This document shows, one piece after another, positions 42,902 to 51,660 of a stretch of DNA of 64,000 nt. The stretch is taken from the NCBI GenBank assembly GCA_965657505.1, contig CBFHON010000001.1, positions 124,001-188,000 on the forward strand, given 5' to 3'. A program made the position numbers and the translations under genes. Each line of letters opens with the position of its first letter. The first letter of the stretch is position 1. The notes under the pieces were generated by a model. The model searched no databases. It was not told where the DNA came from and saw only the letters and a list, made by a program, of their open reading frames with translations. Source of the DNA: TMED109 sp002171375 (GTDB taxonomy: Bacteria; Pseudomonadota; Alphaproteobacteria; TMED109).

Positions 42902-44203
42902 ATGAAAAATATAATTTCCATAACACTTATTGTAGCTTTTTCATTTGCATCTTTGGCTAAAGTTAGTTTTGCTAGAGATGATGAAGATGCTATCAATAAA
43001 CTAAGTAGTTTTAAAGCTACACATAAGGATGTTGAATGGGCGAGAGTAGCTCAAGATACAAAATTTGCGGCTAATGTTAAAAAAAATATTATCCCAAAAA
43101 TAAAACTTCCAGCTGGATTTAAAATTGAATTATTCGCAGTTGTACCAGACGCTAGAAATATGGCTATAAGCAGAAATAAAGGTGCTGTATGGATAGGAAC
43201 TAGAAAAGATAAGGTATGGCAAGCAACAGATAGAGATATGGATAATGTGGCTGATACAGTAGAACAATTTGCTCCTACAGTAAATTTCGATATTCCAAAT
43301 GGACCTTGCTACAGTGCAGATGGCCATTTGTATATTGCTGAAAGAAATAGAGTTTTATGGTTTCCAGCAGCTGAATATTTCATGGAAAGTGCTGATACAG
43401 TTGCAATTCCTATCATTAATCAAGGTGAGTTAATTCCAGTTGATGAAGAGTCTTATAACCACACCGGCAGAGTTTGCGCAATTGGTCCAGACAATAAGTT
43501 ATATGTAAGTATGGGTCAGCCATTTAATGTTTCTCCTCCAGAGAAACAAGAACTTTATAATGAAGTTGGCATTGGCGGAATGATAAGTTTCAATCGTTTT
43601 CCAGGAGAACTAGACAGACAAGTAGTCGCAACTGGTATTAGAAATTCTGGTGGACATGCTTTCAATCCTGTAGATGGATCATTATGGTTTACCGATAATC
43701 AGGTTGATGGAATGGGTGATGAAACTCCTCCAGGAGAATTAAATAGAATGCCAAAAATGGGTATGTGGTATGGTCACCCTTATTATGGAGGTGGTGATGT
43801 GAGAACCGCTGACTATAAAGGCGAGGTTCCTGCAGATTTAGCTAAAAAATATGTTAGACCACAAGTAGATATGATTGCCCATGCAGCAGATCTAGGTATG
43901 ATGTTCTATGATGGCGATATGTTCCCTAAGGAATATGATAACGCTATCTTTAGTGCACAACATGGTTCTTGGAACGCAGTAAAAGCTAGAGGAGCCAGAA
44001 TTATGGTTACTTTCCTAGATAAAGATGGTAATGCTAAGAAAACTGTACCATTTGCTGAAGGTTGGATGACTGATAAAGGAAGATATATTGGTAGACCAGT
44101 CGATGTACAACAATACATAGATGGATCTATTTTAGTATCTGACGATAAAGCTGGAGTTGTTTACAGAATAAGTTATGGTGAACAACAAGACGCATCTAAC
44201 TAG
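42902..44203 (+). CDS. exported PQQ-type sugar/sorbosone dehydrogenase-like beta-propeller
   Basis: A 433-residue protein with a signal peptide (ISITLIVAFSFASLA, cleavage near VSFA-RD, residue 24) and a very strong ribosome-binding site, GGGAGGAG. The propeller blades show motifs of the GDH/sorbosone dehydrogenase family: GFKIELFAVVPDARNMAIS, GAVWIGTRKDKVW, NHTGRVCAIGPDNKLYVS, GIRNSGGHAFNPVDGSLWFTDNQ and AQHGSWNAVKARGARIM. The family uses PQQ and Ca2+ to oxidise sugars or aldehydes in the periplasm. Codon use is less AT-biased than neighbours, consistent with high expression. A cytochrome c gene follows. Confidence 0.85.
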   Translation: MKNIISITLIVAFSFASLAKVSFARDDEDAINKLSSFKATHKDVEWARVAQDTKFAANVKKNIIPKIKLPAGFKIELFAVVPDARNMAISRNKGAVWIGTRKDKVWQATDRDMDNVADTVEQFAPTVNFDIPNGPCYSADGHLYIAERNRVLWFPAAEYFMESADTVAIPIINQGELIPVDEESYNHTGRVCAIGPDNKLYVSMGQPFNVSPPEKQELYNEVGIGGMISFNRFPGELDRQVVATGIRNSGGHAFNPVDGSLWFTDNQVDGMGDETPPGELNRMPKMGMWYGHPYYGGGDVRTADYKGEVPADLAKKYVRPQVDMIAHAADLGMMFYDGDMFPKEYDNAIFSAQHGSWNAVKARGARIMVTFLDKDGNAKKTVPFAEGWMTDKGRYIGRPVDVQQYIDGSILVSDDKAGVVYRISYGEQQDASN

Positions 44204-44217
44204 TCTAAATATAATTT

Positions 44218-44248
44218 AATGGGCTAGTTCTACTAGCCCATTATTTTT
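44218..44248 (+). terminator. Rho-independent terminator
   Basis: AATGGGCTAG-TTCTA-CTAGCCCATT followed by ATTTTT; a ten-base perfect stem placed 14 bases after the dehydrogenase stop. Confidence 0.9.
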
Positions 44249-44269
44249 CAATTTAAATTTAAGTATTTA

Positions 44270-44623
44270 ATGTATAATTTTTATAAAATATTAATATTTG
44301 TCTTACTTTTATTTTCCAATGCGAGCTATGCAGATGATAGTGCAAAAGGAAAATTAGTTGCTGAAGGTATATGTTCCATATGTCATGGTATAAATGGAAT
44401 TGCTAGCAGTGCAGGTAATTCTGCATTAGTACCTAACCTAATAGCACAAAATAAATTATATCTAATAGAAAAACTTAATTCTTATAAAAATGGAAAGATA
44501 GAGCATCATCAAATGAGCTTAATTGCTCAAATGCTATCAGATGATGATATAAAAAATGTTGCTGAGTGGTACTCTAGTATTGAGATAGATATTATAACTG
44601 AAATTGAGCCTTTAGATTATTAA
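44270..44623 (+). CDS. exported class I c-type cytochrome
   Basis: A 117-residue protein with a signal peptide (LIFVLLLFSNASYA) and the haem site CSICH (Cys35, Cys38, His39). The axial methionine is probably in HQMSLIAQML. Small size and the GKLVAEGICSICHGINGIA context match mono-haem cytochromes c that accept electrons from PQQ dehydrogenases. It lies 22 bases after the terminator of the PQQ-type dehydrogenase, so it could be an electron acceptor on a partly separate transcript. Confidence 0.9.
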   Translation: MYNFYKILIFVLLLFSNASYADDSAKGKLVAEGICSICHGINGIASSAGNSALVPNLIAQNKLYLIEKLNSYKNGKIEHHQMSLIAQMLSDDDIKNVAEWYSSIEIDIITEIEPLDY

Positions 44624-44668
44624 AATTTCTCTATTAAGAACATATAGTTTAATTAGCCTGTAAATATA

Positions 44669-45544
44669 TTATTTATTAATTATATATTCTCTCGAGAAGG
44701 TATATAGACCTGCAATAATTACAATTAATGAACCTATAATAACAGGAGTTTCTAGTACTTCGTTAAATATAAAAATGCCTATAATTGTTACAAATACTAA
44801 GTGAAGATAATTAAAAGGTTGCAATAGGGACGCTTCTGATATTTTAAGTGCATTTATAATACATAAATGGGCAATTAGCCCAAGAATACTAATTAGTAGT
44901 ATCCACAGCCAATCAATAGTCTGAACTTCTGAATAAAAAAATGGCCCTACAGAAGTTAAAATTAAAGCACCTATAATCCCTGTATACAACAAAGTCGTAT
45001 CATTATTATCGTATTTTGATACTAATCTTGTAAGAATTTGATAGATAGCAAATAAAAAAGCACAACCTAAAGCCATAAAAGAAAAAGGTTCAAATGATAT
45101 AAAAGCAGGACGTAAAATAATTAATATTCCAACAAAACCTATACTTATAGCCGACCATCTTCTCCAACCTACTTTTTCTTTTAAAATAATTACAGATAAT
45201 GCAGTTACTATTAGAGGCCCTATTGCAAAAATAGCAGATGTTTGTATTAAACCAATTTTATAAAAACAATAATGTGCACAACATAATTCAATAGTAAGAA
45301 TTATACTTCTAGTAATTTGAAGAAATTTTACTTTACTTTTAGATACCTCTATAAGAGATTTGCCGTCTCTTGAATGTATCAAAATAATAAAAAGTGCAAA
45401 GAACCAATATCTAAACATTCCTAGCGTAATGACATTATAATACTGGGATAGATATCTTATAATTCCATCCATACATGAATAAGAAAATATGGCGGTTACC
45501 ATTAGTAATATTCCTATTTTATTATTTACTAATTTTGTATGCAT
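44669..45544 (-). CDS. EamA/DMT-family transporter
   Basis: A 291-residue ten-helix protein. The ATG at 45544 (MHTKLVNNKIGILLMV) is chosen because a longer frame upstream is not family-like and runs into the divergent PaiB gene. Halves show YSCMDGIIRYLSQYYNVIT and ISIGFVGILIILRPAF. S-adenosylmethionine or amino-acid export are known in the family; substrate here unknown. It shares a 100-base divergent promoter region with PaiB. Confidence 0.85.
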   Translation of the reverse strand: MHTKLVNNKIGILLMVTAIFSYSCMDGIIRYLSQYYNVITLGMFRYWFFALFIILIHSRDGKSLIEVSKSKVKFLQITRSIILTIELCCAHYCFYKIGLIQTSAIFAIGPLIVTALSVIILKEKVGWRRWSAISIGFVGILIILRPAFISFEPFSFMALGCAFLFAIYQILTRLVSKYDNNDTTLLYTGIIGALILTSVGPFFYSEVQTIDWLWILLISILGLIAHLCIINALKISEASLLQPFNYLHLVFVTIIGIFIFNEVLETPVIIGSLIVIIAGLYTFSREYIINK

Positions 45545-45644
45545 AATGATTTTATTTTGTAGATTAAAAAAAATAGTAGCTAAACAATATAATTCTTTTA
45601 AAATAAAACATAGCTTAATCTTATATAAATACTCAGGAAGAAAT

Positions 45645-46268
45645 ATGTATGTTCCAGAACATTTTAAAGAAAATAGACCTGAAGAAATAACTAGAATTAT
45701 AGAAAATTTTCCTCTCGCAATGTTAGTTGTTAATAGTAAGAATGGTTTTATAGCCAATCATTTACCTTTATTAGTCAATAAATCTTCTAAAAAAAAAATA
45801 GAATTGATAGGGCATATAGCTAAAGCTAATAGTCTTTATAAAGAGATAGATAATAATGATCATGTGCTTGTCATTTTTAGGTCTGAAGATGCATATATTA
45901 GTCCTAATTGGTACCCAAGCCGTAAAAATAGAGAACATGTACCTACATGGAATTATCAAGCTGTGCATTTGCATGGAAACATTACTTTTAGTAAAGAAAA
46001 AAAATTTCTATTAAAAACTGTAGAGCAGTTAACAAAAGTTTATGAGCAAAAAAATCATAAAGAGTATGACTGGAATATAAATAGTGTTGCTTCAAAGTTT
46101 ATGTCATCTATGCTCAATGAAATAATAGGCATTAAAATTGTAGTCTCTAAACAAATAGCAAAATCAAAATTAAGTCAAAATAGAGAAAAAGAAGATATAA
46201 ATAATGTATATAAAGAATTAAAAAATAAAGGGTTTGAATTTTTAGCTAATTCTATGAAAAAGTTATAA
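45645..46268 (+). CDS. PaiB-like FMN-binding negative regulator family protein
   Basis: A 207-residue protein starting MYVPEHFKENRPEEITRIIE with an AGGAAG ribosome-binding site five bases upstream; a frame opening 156 bases earlier is not family-like. The domain (pyridoxamine 5'-phosphate oxidase-like FMN_bind_2) has GFIANHLPLLV, DAYISPNWYPSRKN and VPTWNYQAVHLHG, all typical. PaiB of Bacillus was named as a repressor of sporulation proteases; biochemical role in other bacteria is FMN-dependent and uncertain. Divergent to an EamA carrier that may be its partner. Confidence 0.85.
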   Translation: MYVPEHFKENRPEEITRIIENFPLAMLVVNSKNGFIANHLPLLVNKSSKKKIELIGHIAKANSLYKEIDNNDHVLVIFRSEDAYISPNWYPSRKNREHVPTWNYQAVHLHGNITFSKEKKFLLKTVEQLTKVYEQKNHKEYDWNINSVASKFMSSMLNEIIGIKIVVSKQIAKSKLSQNREKEDINNVYKELKNKGFEFLANSMKKL

Positions 46269-46284
46269 AATTAATAAAATATGC

Positions 46285-47097
46285 CTATTCTATCCATTTA
46301 TCTATCATATTTCCAAGTACAACCATTCTGATTACCTGATTAGTATCTTTTACATAGTTTTGAATTGTTGAAAAAGTTTCTTCACTAATATTATATTTAG
46401 TTTTTTGTCTTTTTAGGTTAATACCATCTACTTTTATATAATTAAGCATATCTTTTGATGTTTTTAAGATTTCACCTTTTTCCTCTATAGATCTTAGTTT
46501 GGTATAAACTAGTTCTAGAAAATTTGGCCAATGAGCTAAATGTCTCCATAAAGTAGCCACATGTGAATTAATTCCTTTTGGAGAACCAATAGAATTTACA
46601 TTTTTTACTATATCCCATATATCTGAACTTATTTCATCTTTATTTAAAAGTCTTGGAAGTTCTGTTTTGATAATTATTTTTTGAATATTAGTATTGGTTA
46701 TATTTATACTAGGCTTATATTCAGAGATTATAAAGGCAGATAATGCCATTAAATTCATTCCATTAGATTTATTATAAACTTTAATTATATTTCTAATATC
46801 TTTAATATCTTTTTGACTAAATTTTTTATGATTAAACGAATTTAGATTTGGAAAATAAACAGAATTAATCATCTTGTTAAGTGATAATTCAGGAGTTCCT
46901 GTTAAATATATTGGTTTTGTAAGTGTCCAAACTTCTTCTAAACTATTATTCATTCCCGCAAGACCTCTCCATATAGAAGTAATTAATGGAATATTCATAG
47001 TTTTCCTTATATCTGAAAATATTTCTGCAGTTTTGCCTTTTGCTTGATCTTCTCTTAGAGCTGTAACGGGATCATATGAAAAATCATAATTAGACAA
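46285..47097 (-). CDS. DehI-like halocarboxylic acid dehalogenase family protein
   Basis: A soluble protein of about 270 residues resembling the DehI family (group I 2-haloacid dehalogenases): PVTALREDQAKGKTAEIFSD, then RKTMNIPLITSIWRGLAGMN and a second, weaker repeat with SHVATLWRHLAHWPNFLELV. DehI consists of two pseudo-repeats, as here. The beginning is not certain: no ATG fits and I chose a TTG at 47097; the frame opens up to 47160. Catalytic Asp189 equivalence cannot be checked by eye. The second dehalogenase-like family in the window besides the HAD type II protein. Confidence 0.6.
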   Translation of the reverse strand: MSNYDFSYDPVTALREDQAKGKTAEIFSDIRKTMNIPLITSIWRGLAGMNNSLEEVWTLTKPIYLTGTPELSLNKMINSVYFPNLNSFNHKKFSQKDIKDIRNIIKVYNKSNGMNLMALSAFIISEYKPSINITNTNIQKIIIKTELPRLLNKDEISSDIWDIVKNVNSIGSPKGINSHVATLWRHLAHWPNFLELVYTKLRSIEEKGEILKTSKDMLNYIKVDGINLKRQKTKYNISEETFSTIQNYVKDTNQVIRMVVLGNMIDKWIE

Positions 47098-47240
47098 TTT
47101 AATACCAATAATAATTAAAAATATAATATTAAAGCATAAGATATAAAATTTGTCACACAAGTATGAATTATTGTAATTTTTTTTTAGACATTTTAATATG
47201 CTATTATCTTAAATTATTATTTTAACGTTAGGAAATTATA

Positions 47241-48956
47241 ATGACTAATATAAATAATAAATATGATCTCATAATCAAAAATGGGACAATTATAGATGGT
47301 ACTGGTAAAAAGTGCTATAAAGCAGATATAGGTATTGTAGACGGTAAAATAGCTAAAATAGGCGTTTTAAATAAAGATGCATTAAAGATAGTTGATGCAA
47401 ATAAACTAATGGTTACGCCTGGTTTTGTAGATATACATACGCATTATGATGGACAAGCAATTTGGGATAGTTACCTAAAACCTTCATCTATTCACGGAGT
47501 AACAACTGTAGTTATGGGTAATTGTGGGGTAGGGTTTGCGCCATGTAATTCTAATGATAGAGAGAAATTAGTAGAACTAATGGAAGGTGTAGAAGATATT
47601 CCATCACCAGTTATGCATGAAGGTTTAAATTGGAATTGGGAAACATTTCCAGAATATTTAGATGCTTTAGAAAAGAATAAAAGAGATATAGACGTCTGTA
47701 CATTAATTCCTCATGCAGCTTTAAGAGTTTATGTAATGGGTGATAGGGCATTAGCTCATGAAAAAGCCACTGATGATGATATGGTAAAAATGAGAAAAAT
47801 TAGCTTTGAAGCTATAAAAGCAGGAGCTTTTGGCTTCTCAACTTCTAGAACTATAAGTCATAAAAGTCTTAATGGAGAGTATACACCTACATTGAAAGCA
47901 AATGAAAATGAACTTATAGCAATTGCTAAAGGGCTTCAGGATGCCAATGGAGGTTTTATGGAAATAGTCTCGGACTGGAATAATCCAAATCCTAAAGAAG
48001 AATTTGAAGTGCTTAGGAGAATTGCTGAAACTACCAATAGACCTATTGTATTTACATGTAATCAAAGACACGACAGAACTGAATATTGGAGCGACCTTAT
48101 GGAATATGCTCGCAAAGCTAGTACGCTAAATCTTTCTATTAGGCCCGTAATAGCTCCGAGGCCTATAGGTATATTATTAGGTCTAAATGGAAGTCAAAAC
48201 CCTTTCTCTGGTACTCCATCGTATAAAAAAATAGCTCATTTGAGTCTTGAAGATCGTTTAAGTCTTATGAAGCAATTAAAAATAAAAAATAAAATATTAT
48301 CTGAAGATCCAATAAAAGATAGCCAGTTTCCCTTAATTAATAGAATTAATTATAATCAAATGTATGAATTTGGATCAGATGCTAACTATGCTCCTAAAAA
48401 AAATGAATCATTAGAAGCTAGAGCTATTAAAAAAGGAATGTCAGCTGCAGAAGTAGCATATGACATTTTATTAAAAAATAAAGGTAAGAATTTTATTTAC
48501 TGTCCTTTAGTAAATTTTGCATCTAATAATTTAGATGCTTGCGAAACTATGTTGTTAGATAAAAATGCCATTATGGGTTTAGGAGATGGAGGAGCTCATG
48601 TAGGGTTTATCTTAGATGCTGGTTTTCCTACCTGGCTAATTGATTATTGGTGCAACAAAATGAATAAATTTTCTAAAGAGGAAATAATAAGAAGGCTAAC
48701 AACAGATACAGCTAATGCAGCTGGGTTATGTGATAGAGGTCAAATAAAAGAAGGGTATAAAGCAGATTTAAATGTTTTAGATTGGGATAATGTTAAATCT
48801 GGTAATCCCTATATTGTCAATGATCTTCCTGCTAATGGAAAAAGATTAATGCAAGAAACAACGGGTTATGAATTTACTATAGTTTCTGGAATTATTACTT
48901 ACGCAAAAGGAAAACCTACTGGCAAATTGCCAGGCAATTTAGTTAGGAATGATTAA
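47241..48956 (+). CDS. amidohydrolase (D-aminoacylase family)
   Basis: A 571-residue metal-dependent amidohydrolase of the N-acyl-D-amino-acid deacylase group. It shows KNGTIIDGTGKKCYKADIGI, the metal-binding DIHTHYDGQAIWD, and GDGGAHVGFILDAG late in the barrel, ending TGYEFTIVSGIITYAKGKPTG. This subgroup hydrolyses N-acyl D-amino acids, hydantoin-like or formyl compounds; substrate undefined. It heads a plus-strand operon (GST-like, unknown, DUF1330, VOC) with start codons overlapping stops. Confidence 0.85.
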   Translation: MTNINNKYDLIIKNGTIIDGTGKKCYKADIGIVDGKIAKIGVLNKDALKIVDANKLMVTPGFVDIHTHYDGQAIWDSYLKPSSIHGVTTVVMGNCGVGFAPCNSNDREKLVELMEGVEDIPSPVMHEGLNWNWETFPEYLDALEKNKRDIDVCTLIPHAALRVYVMGDRALAHEKATDDDMVKMRKISFEAIKAGAFGFSTSRTISHKSLNGEYTPTLKANENELIAIAKGLQDANGGFMEIVSDWNNPNPKEEFEVLRRIAETTNRPIVFTCNQRHDRTEYWSDLMEYARKASTLNLSIRPVIAPRPIGILLGLNGSQNPFSGTPSYKKIAHLSLEDRLSLMKQLKIKNKILSEDPIKDSQFPLINRINYNQMYEFGSDANYAPKKNESLEARAIKKGMSAAEVAYDILLKNKGKNFIYCPLVNFASNNLDACETMLLDKNAIMGLGDGGAHVGFILDAGFPTWLIDYWCNKMNKFSKEEIIRRLTTDTANAAGLCDRGQIKEGYKADLNVLDWDNVKSGNPYIVNDLPANGKRLMQETTGYEFTIVSGIITYAKGKPTGKLPGNLVRND

Positions 48957-49997
48957 ATGGAAAGAATTATTGTTAAAGGTGCTCCTGGTTCTCCATATAC
49001 TAGAAAAATGTTAAGTCTATTAAGATATAGAAGGTTACCATATAATTTCTTGGTGGGTGGACTTTTCGATAAAGGTATAATGGATACTTCTCATTTACCA
49101 AAAGCAAAAGTAAACCTCATGCCAACAATTTATTTTAAAAACAAACTAAATGAATTAGAACCTATGGTGGATTCAACATTTATTATTAGAAAATTAGAGA
49201 ATTTATATATTGAAAGGGCTGTAGTTCCAAAAAGCCCTGTACTAAAGTTTTTAGATTATTTACTTGAGGATTTTGCTGATGAATGGTTAACCAAAGCAAC
49301 ATTTCATTATAGATGGACTTATGATCAAGATATCAAAAAAGCGGGCTTTACATTATCTCGCTGGAGGTCTTTAACTGATGATGAAGAAAAAAATAAAGTA
49401 ATAAAAAATATGATTTCAGAAAGACAAATATCTCGTCTATATGTTGTTGGTAGTAATAAGACTACATTAGAAATAATTGAGGGTAGTTATAAGAGAATAT
49501 TAAAAATAATGGATAATAATATGAATAATTCACCATATTTATTTGGAAATAGACCGAGTAGCAGTGACTTTGCATTTTATGGGCAGCTTACACAATTAGC
49601 AGCATTTGATCCTACCCCTATGAAGTTAGCTGATGATATAGCTCCAAGAGTAGTTGCTTGGGTTGGTATTATGGAGGACTTATCTGGTCTTGAAGTTAGA
49701 GATAAAGATTGGGTACAAGATAAAAATTTGTCAGAATCTTTTAGAAATATATTTTATGAAATAGGAAATACTTATATCCCTGTTTTAAAGGCAAATTATG
49801 ATGCAGTCTATAATAATGATAATGAAGTAAATGTAGAAATACATCAAACTTTATGGACTCAAAAACCTTTCCCATATCAAGCTAAATGTTTAAATTGGTT
49901 GAAAGGTGAATATGAGCTTCTGGAAAATAATCATAAAAAATTTATAGATAGTTTTTTATATGAGACAGGGTGCGAGTTGTTATTTAATGGTAAATAA
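48957..49997 (+). CDS. glutathione S-transferase-like protein, extended
   Basis: A 346-residue protein, longer than a usual GST (about 210-230). The N-terminal thioredoxin-like half is recognisable (IIVKGAPGSPYTRKMLSLLRYRRLPYNFL) with the SxE-equivalent in LEPMVDSTFIIRKL; the helical half has GNRPSSSDFAFYGQLTQLAAF, the common GST box. The C-terminal 100 residues (VNVEIHQTLWTQKPFPYQAK) extend beyond GST and resemble no domain I recognise. The ATG directly follows the upstream stop. Confidence 0.75.
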   Translation: MERIIVKGAPGSPYTRKMLSLLRYRRLPYNFLVGGLFDKGIMDTSHLPKAKVNLMPTIYFKNKLNELEPMVDSTFIIRKLENLYIERAVVPKSPVLKFLDYLLEDFADEWLTKATFHYRWTYDQDIKKAGFTLSRWRSLTDDEEKNKVIKNMISERQISRLYVVGSNKTTLEIIEGSYKRILKIMDNNMNNSPYLFGNRPSSSDFAFYGQLTQLAAFDPTPMKLADDIAPRVVAWVGIMEDLSGLEVRDKDWVQDKNLSESFRNIFYEIGNTYIPVLKANYDAVYNNDNEVNVEIHQTLWTQKPFPYQAKCLNWLKGEYELLENNHKKFIDSFLYETGCELLFNGK

Positions 49998-50415
49998 ACT
50001 TTATAAAGAATATCAATCAAAACTAAATAAATGTTTTATTTTAATTGAAGAGTGTTTTTGGGACCTTCAAGAAGTTTATGATGAGAGTAAATCTACTTAT
50101 GCTTCTTATGAAAAAAATTGCGCGACATTACCTTATGGATTATGGAAATTTTATTTAATAGAGGAATGTTTAAAAGAGATAGAAGCAGAAAAAGGTAATG
50201 GAATATATACTATAAGTTGTGATAATTTTTGTAATTTAATAGAAAAATATGCAGTTTGGAAACCTAAAGATAATAGTGAATGGAATACAGAAAATGATTT
50301 ACTTGGAATTTCCAAAAAAGCAAAAGATTGTTTATCTAATATAATTTTTGATTTACAAAGCAGAAAAAATACTAATGTTGATTTCTATAGAGATTTGGAA
50401 CTACCAGTGGAGTAA
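49987..50415 (+). CDS. hypothetical protein in amidohydrolase operon
   Basis: A 142-residue soluble protein overlapping the GST-like gene end by 11 bases; an ATG nine codons upstream (49960) is an alternative start. It is helical, with charged segments and several cysteines (KCFILIEECFWDLQEVYDE, CDNFCNLIEKYAVWKPK), and ends DFYRDLELPVE. No family is recognised. The overlap indicates translational coupling, so it probably serves the same pathway. Confidence 0.55.
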   Translation: MVNKLYKEYQSKLNKCFILIEECFWDLQEVYDESKSTYASYEKNCATLPYGLWKFYLIEECLKEIEAEKGNGIYTISCDNFCNLIEKYAVWKPKDNSEWNTENDLLGISKKAKDCLSNIIFDLQSRKNTNVDFYRDLELPVE

Positions 50416-50417
50416 AA

Positions 50418-50828
50418 ATGATAGCAAGTATAAATGTTGAGGAAGGTGCCCTTGATTTAATGGCTAAAGGAAATCTAGATGAACCAGTAATTATGTTAAA
50501 CTTACTTAAATATTTAGATAAAGCAAAATTTGGCTTTGGAGTTGATGGATTAACAGGAAAAGAAGCATATCAAGTTTATGGTAAAAAATTTGCTGGATTT
50601 CACCCTAAATATGGTGGAGAACCAATATGGATGGGTAGATCTCATAATTCTATTATTGGTAAAGATGATTGGGATATTACAATTCTAGTAAGATATCCTA
50701 AGAGAAAAAATTTCATAGATATGTTTAATGACCCGGAATATAAAGCTATTGCTCCAATTAGAGCAGCAGCTTTAAAGGATAGTAGAATAATAGAGATGAC
50801 ACAATTATTACACAAACTGATTGATTAA
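50418..50828 (+). CDS. DUF1330 family protein
   Basis: A 136-residue protein of the dimeric alpha-beta barrel type. DEPVIMLNLLKYLDKAKF and TGKEAYQVYGKKFAGFHPKY, then WDITILVRYPKRKNFIDMF and DPEYKAIAPIRAAALKDSR, are the DUF1330 pattern. Function is not established; the fold often binds small organic acids or acts as a monooxygenase. Second codon set (ATGATAGC) follows the upstream stop by two bases. Confidence 0.75.
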   Translation: MIASINVEEGALDLMAKGNLDEPVIMLNLLKYLDKAKFGFGVDGLTGKEAYQVYGKKFAGFHPKYGGEPIWMGRSHNSIIGKDDWDITILVRYPKRKNFIDMFNDPEYKAIAPIRAAALKDSRIIEMTQLLHKLID

Positions 50829-50829
50829 G

Positions 50830-51228
50830 ATGATTAATTCAATAGATCATATAGTTTTGACTATAAAAGATCTAAATAAGACAATTGATTTTTATTGTAA
50901 TATATTGGGAATGAAATTAGAAGAATTTAAAGTTAGCTATAATTCAGAAATAAGAAAATGCTTAAAATTTGGTAACCAAAAAATTAACTTACATGAATAT
51001 GATAATTTAATTAAGCCTGGTGCAAGAGTACCAAAACCTGGAACAGGGGATATTTGTTTTATTTCAGATATAGATGTTTTTGTATGGAAGAAAAAATTTC
51101 TCAAAAATTCAATAAATATAGAGTATGGTCCAATAAAACAAATAGGTGCTGATGGCTTTTTATTATCGATATATGTTAGGGACCCAGATCAAAATCTTAT
51201 TGAAATAGCTAATAAAATAAAGTCATAG
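50830..51228 (+). CDS. VOC-family (glyoxalase-like) protein
   Basis: A 132-residue vicinal-oxygen-chelate protein. SIDHIVLTIKDLNKTIDFYC and the second module (FLLSIYVRDPDQNLIEIANK) give two beta-alpha-beta-beta-beta modules with the DH and E metal-site residues. These are typical of glyoxalase and extradiol dioxygenase relatives. Last gene of the amidohydrolase operon, suggesting that it handles a product of the preceding enzymes. The ATG four bases after the DUF1330 stop is used; an earlier TTG is rejected. Confidence 0.8.
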   Translation: MINSIDHIVLTIKDLNKTIDFYCNILGMKLEEFKVSYNSEIRKCLKFGNQKINLHEYDNLIKPGARVPKPGTGDICFISDIDVFVWKKKFLKNSINIEYGPIKQIGADGFLLSIYVRDPDQNLIEIANKIKS

Positions 51229-51240
51229 TTATATAGTTTA

Positions 51241-51651
51241 TTAAAAAGGATTATTTTGATAAATTTTTGGAAGGATAAATGTGGAAAATGTGCCAATCAG
51301 GAATACAACAACAGTAAAGAAGTATAAATATTTATTAAAACAATTTAATTTTCTGCATGTTTTTTCTTCTACTGGGTCTGAAGGACATGCATAGTTTCTA
51401 CTTTTCCATCTTAACATTCCACTTATAATTATTAATGAACCTGAAAATAAAAATAAAAAAATACTATATTTTTCCAATAATAGTAATTTAGGAAAAGTAG
51501 TAAATAAAGATGCTAATATTGGACCGCCTCCTAATAAAAGTAAAAAAGCAGGTAGCGCACAGCAAATACACATACTTATGCTTGCTGCTAAACTCGAAAG
51601 TGTTACTGCAATTGCCTTCTTTGTTTTTATTTTTGAAGCTATAGTATTCAT
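51241..51651 (-). CDS. MerT/MerC-like heavy-metal membrane protein
   Basis: A 136-residue membrane protein with four helices. The first contains SMCICCALPAFLLLLGGGP, a cysteine cluster at the mouth of a helix as in MerT/MerC-type metal-uptake proteins, and further cysteines occur after helix three (YACPSDPVEEKTCRKLNC). Its place beside an ABC pair, a Fur-family gene and ZnuA-like genes suggests metal handling, but mercury genes (merA, merR) are absent. Named only by pattern. Confidence 0.6.
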   Translation of the reverse strand: MNTIASKIKTKKAIAVTLSSLAASISMCICCALPAFLLLLGGGPILASLFTTFPKLLLLEKYSIFLFLFSGSLIIISGMLRWKSRNYACPSDPVEEKTCRKLNCFNKYLYFFTVVVFLIGTFSTFILPKIYQNNPF

Positions 51652-51660
51652 TTAATAACT

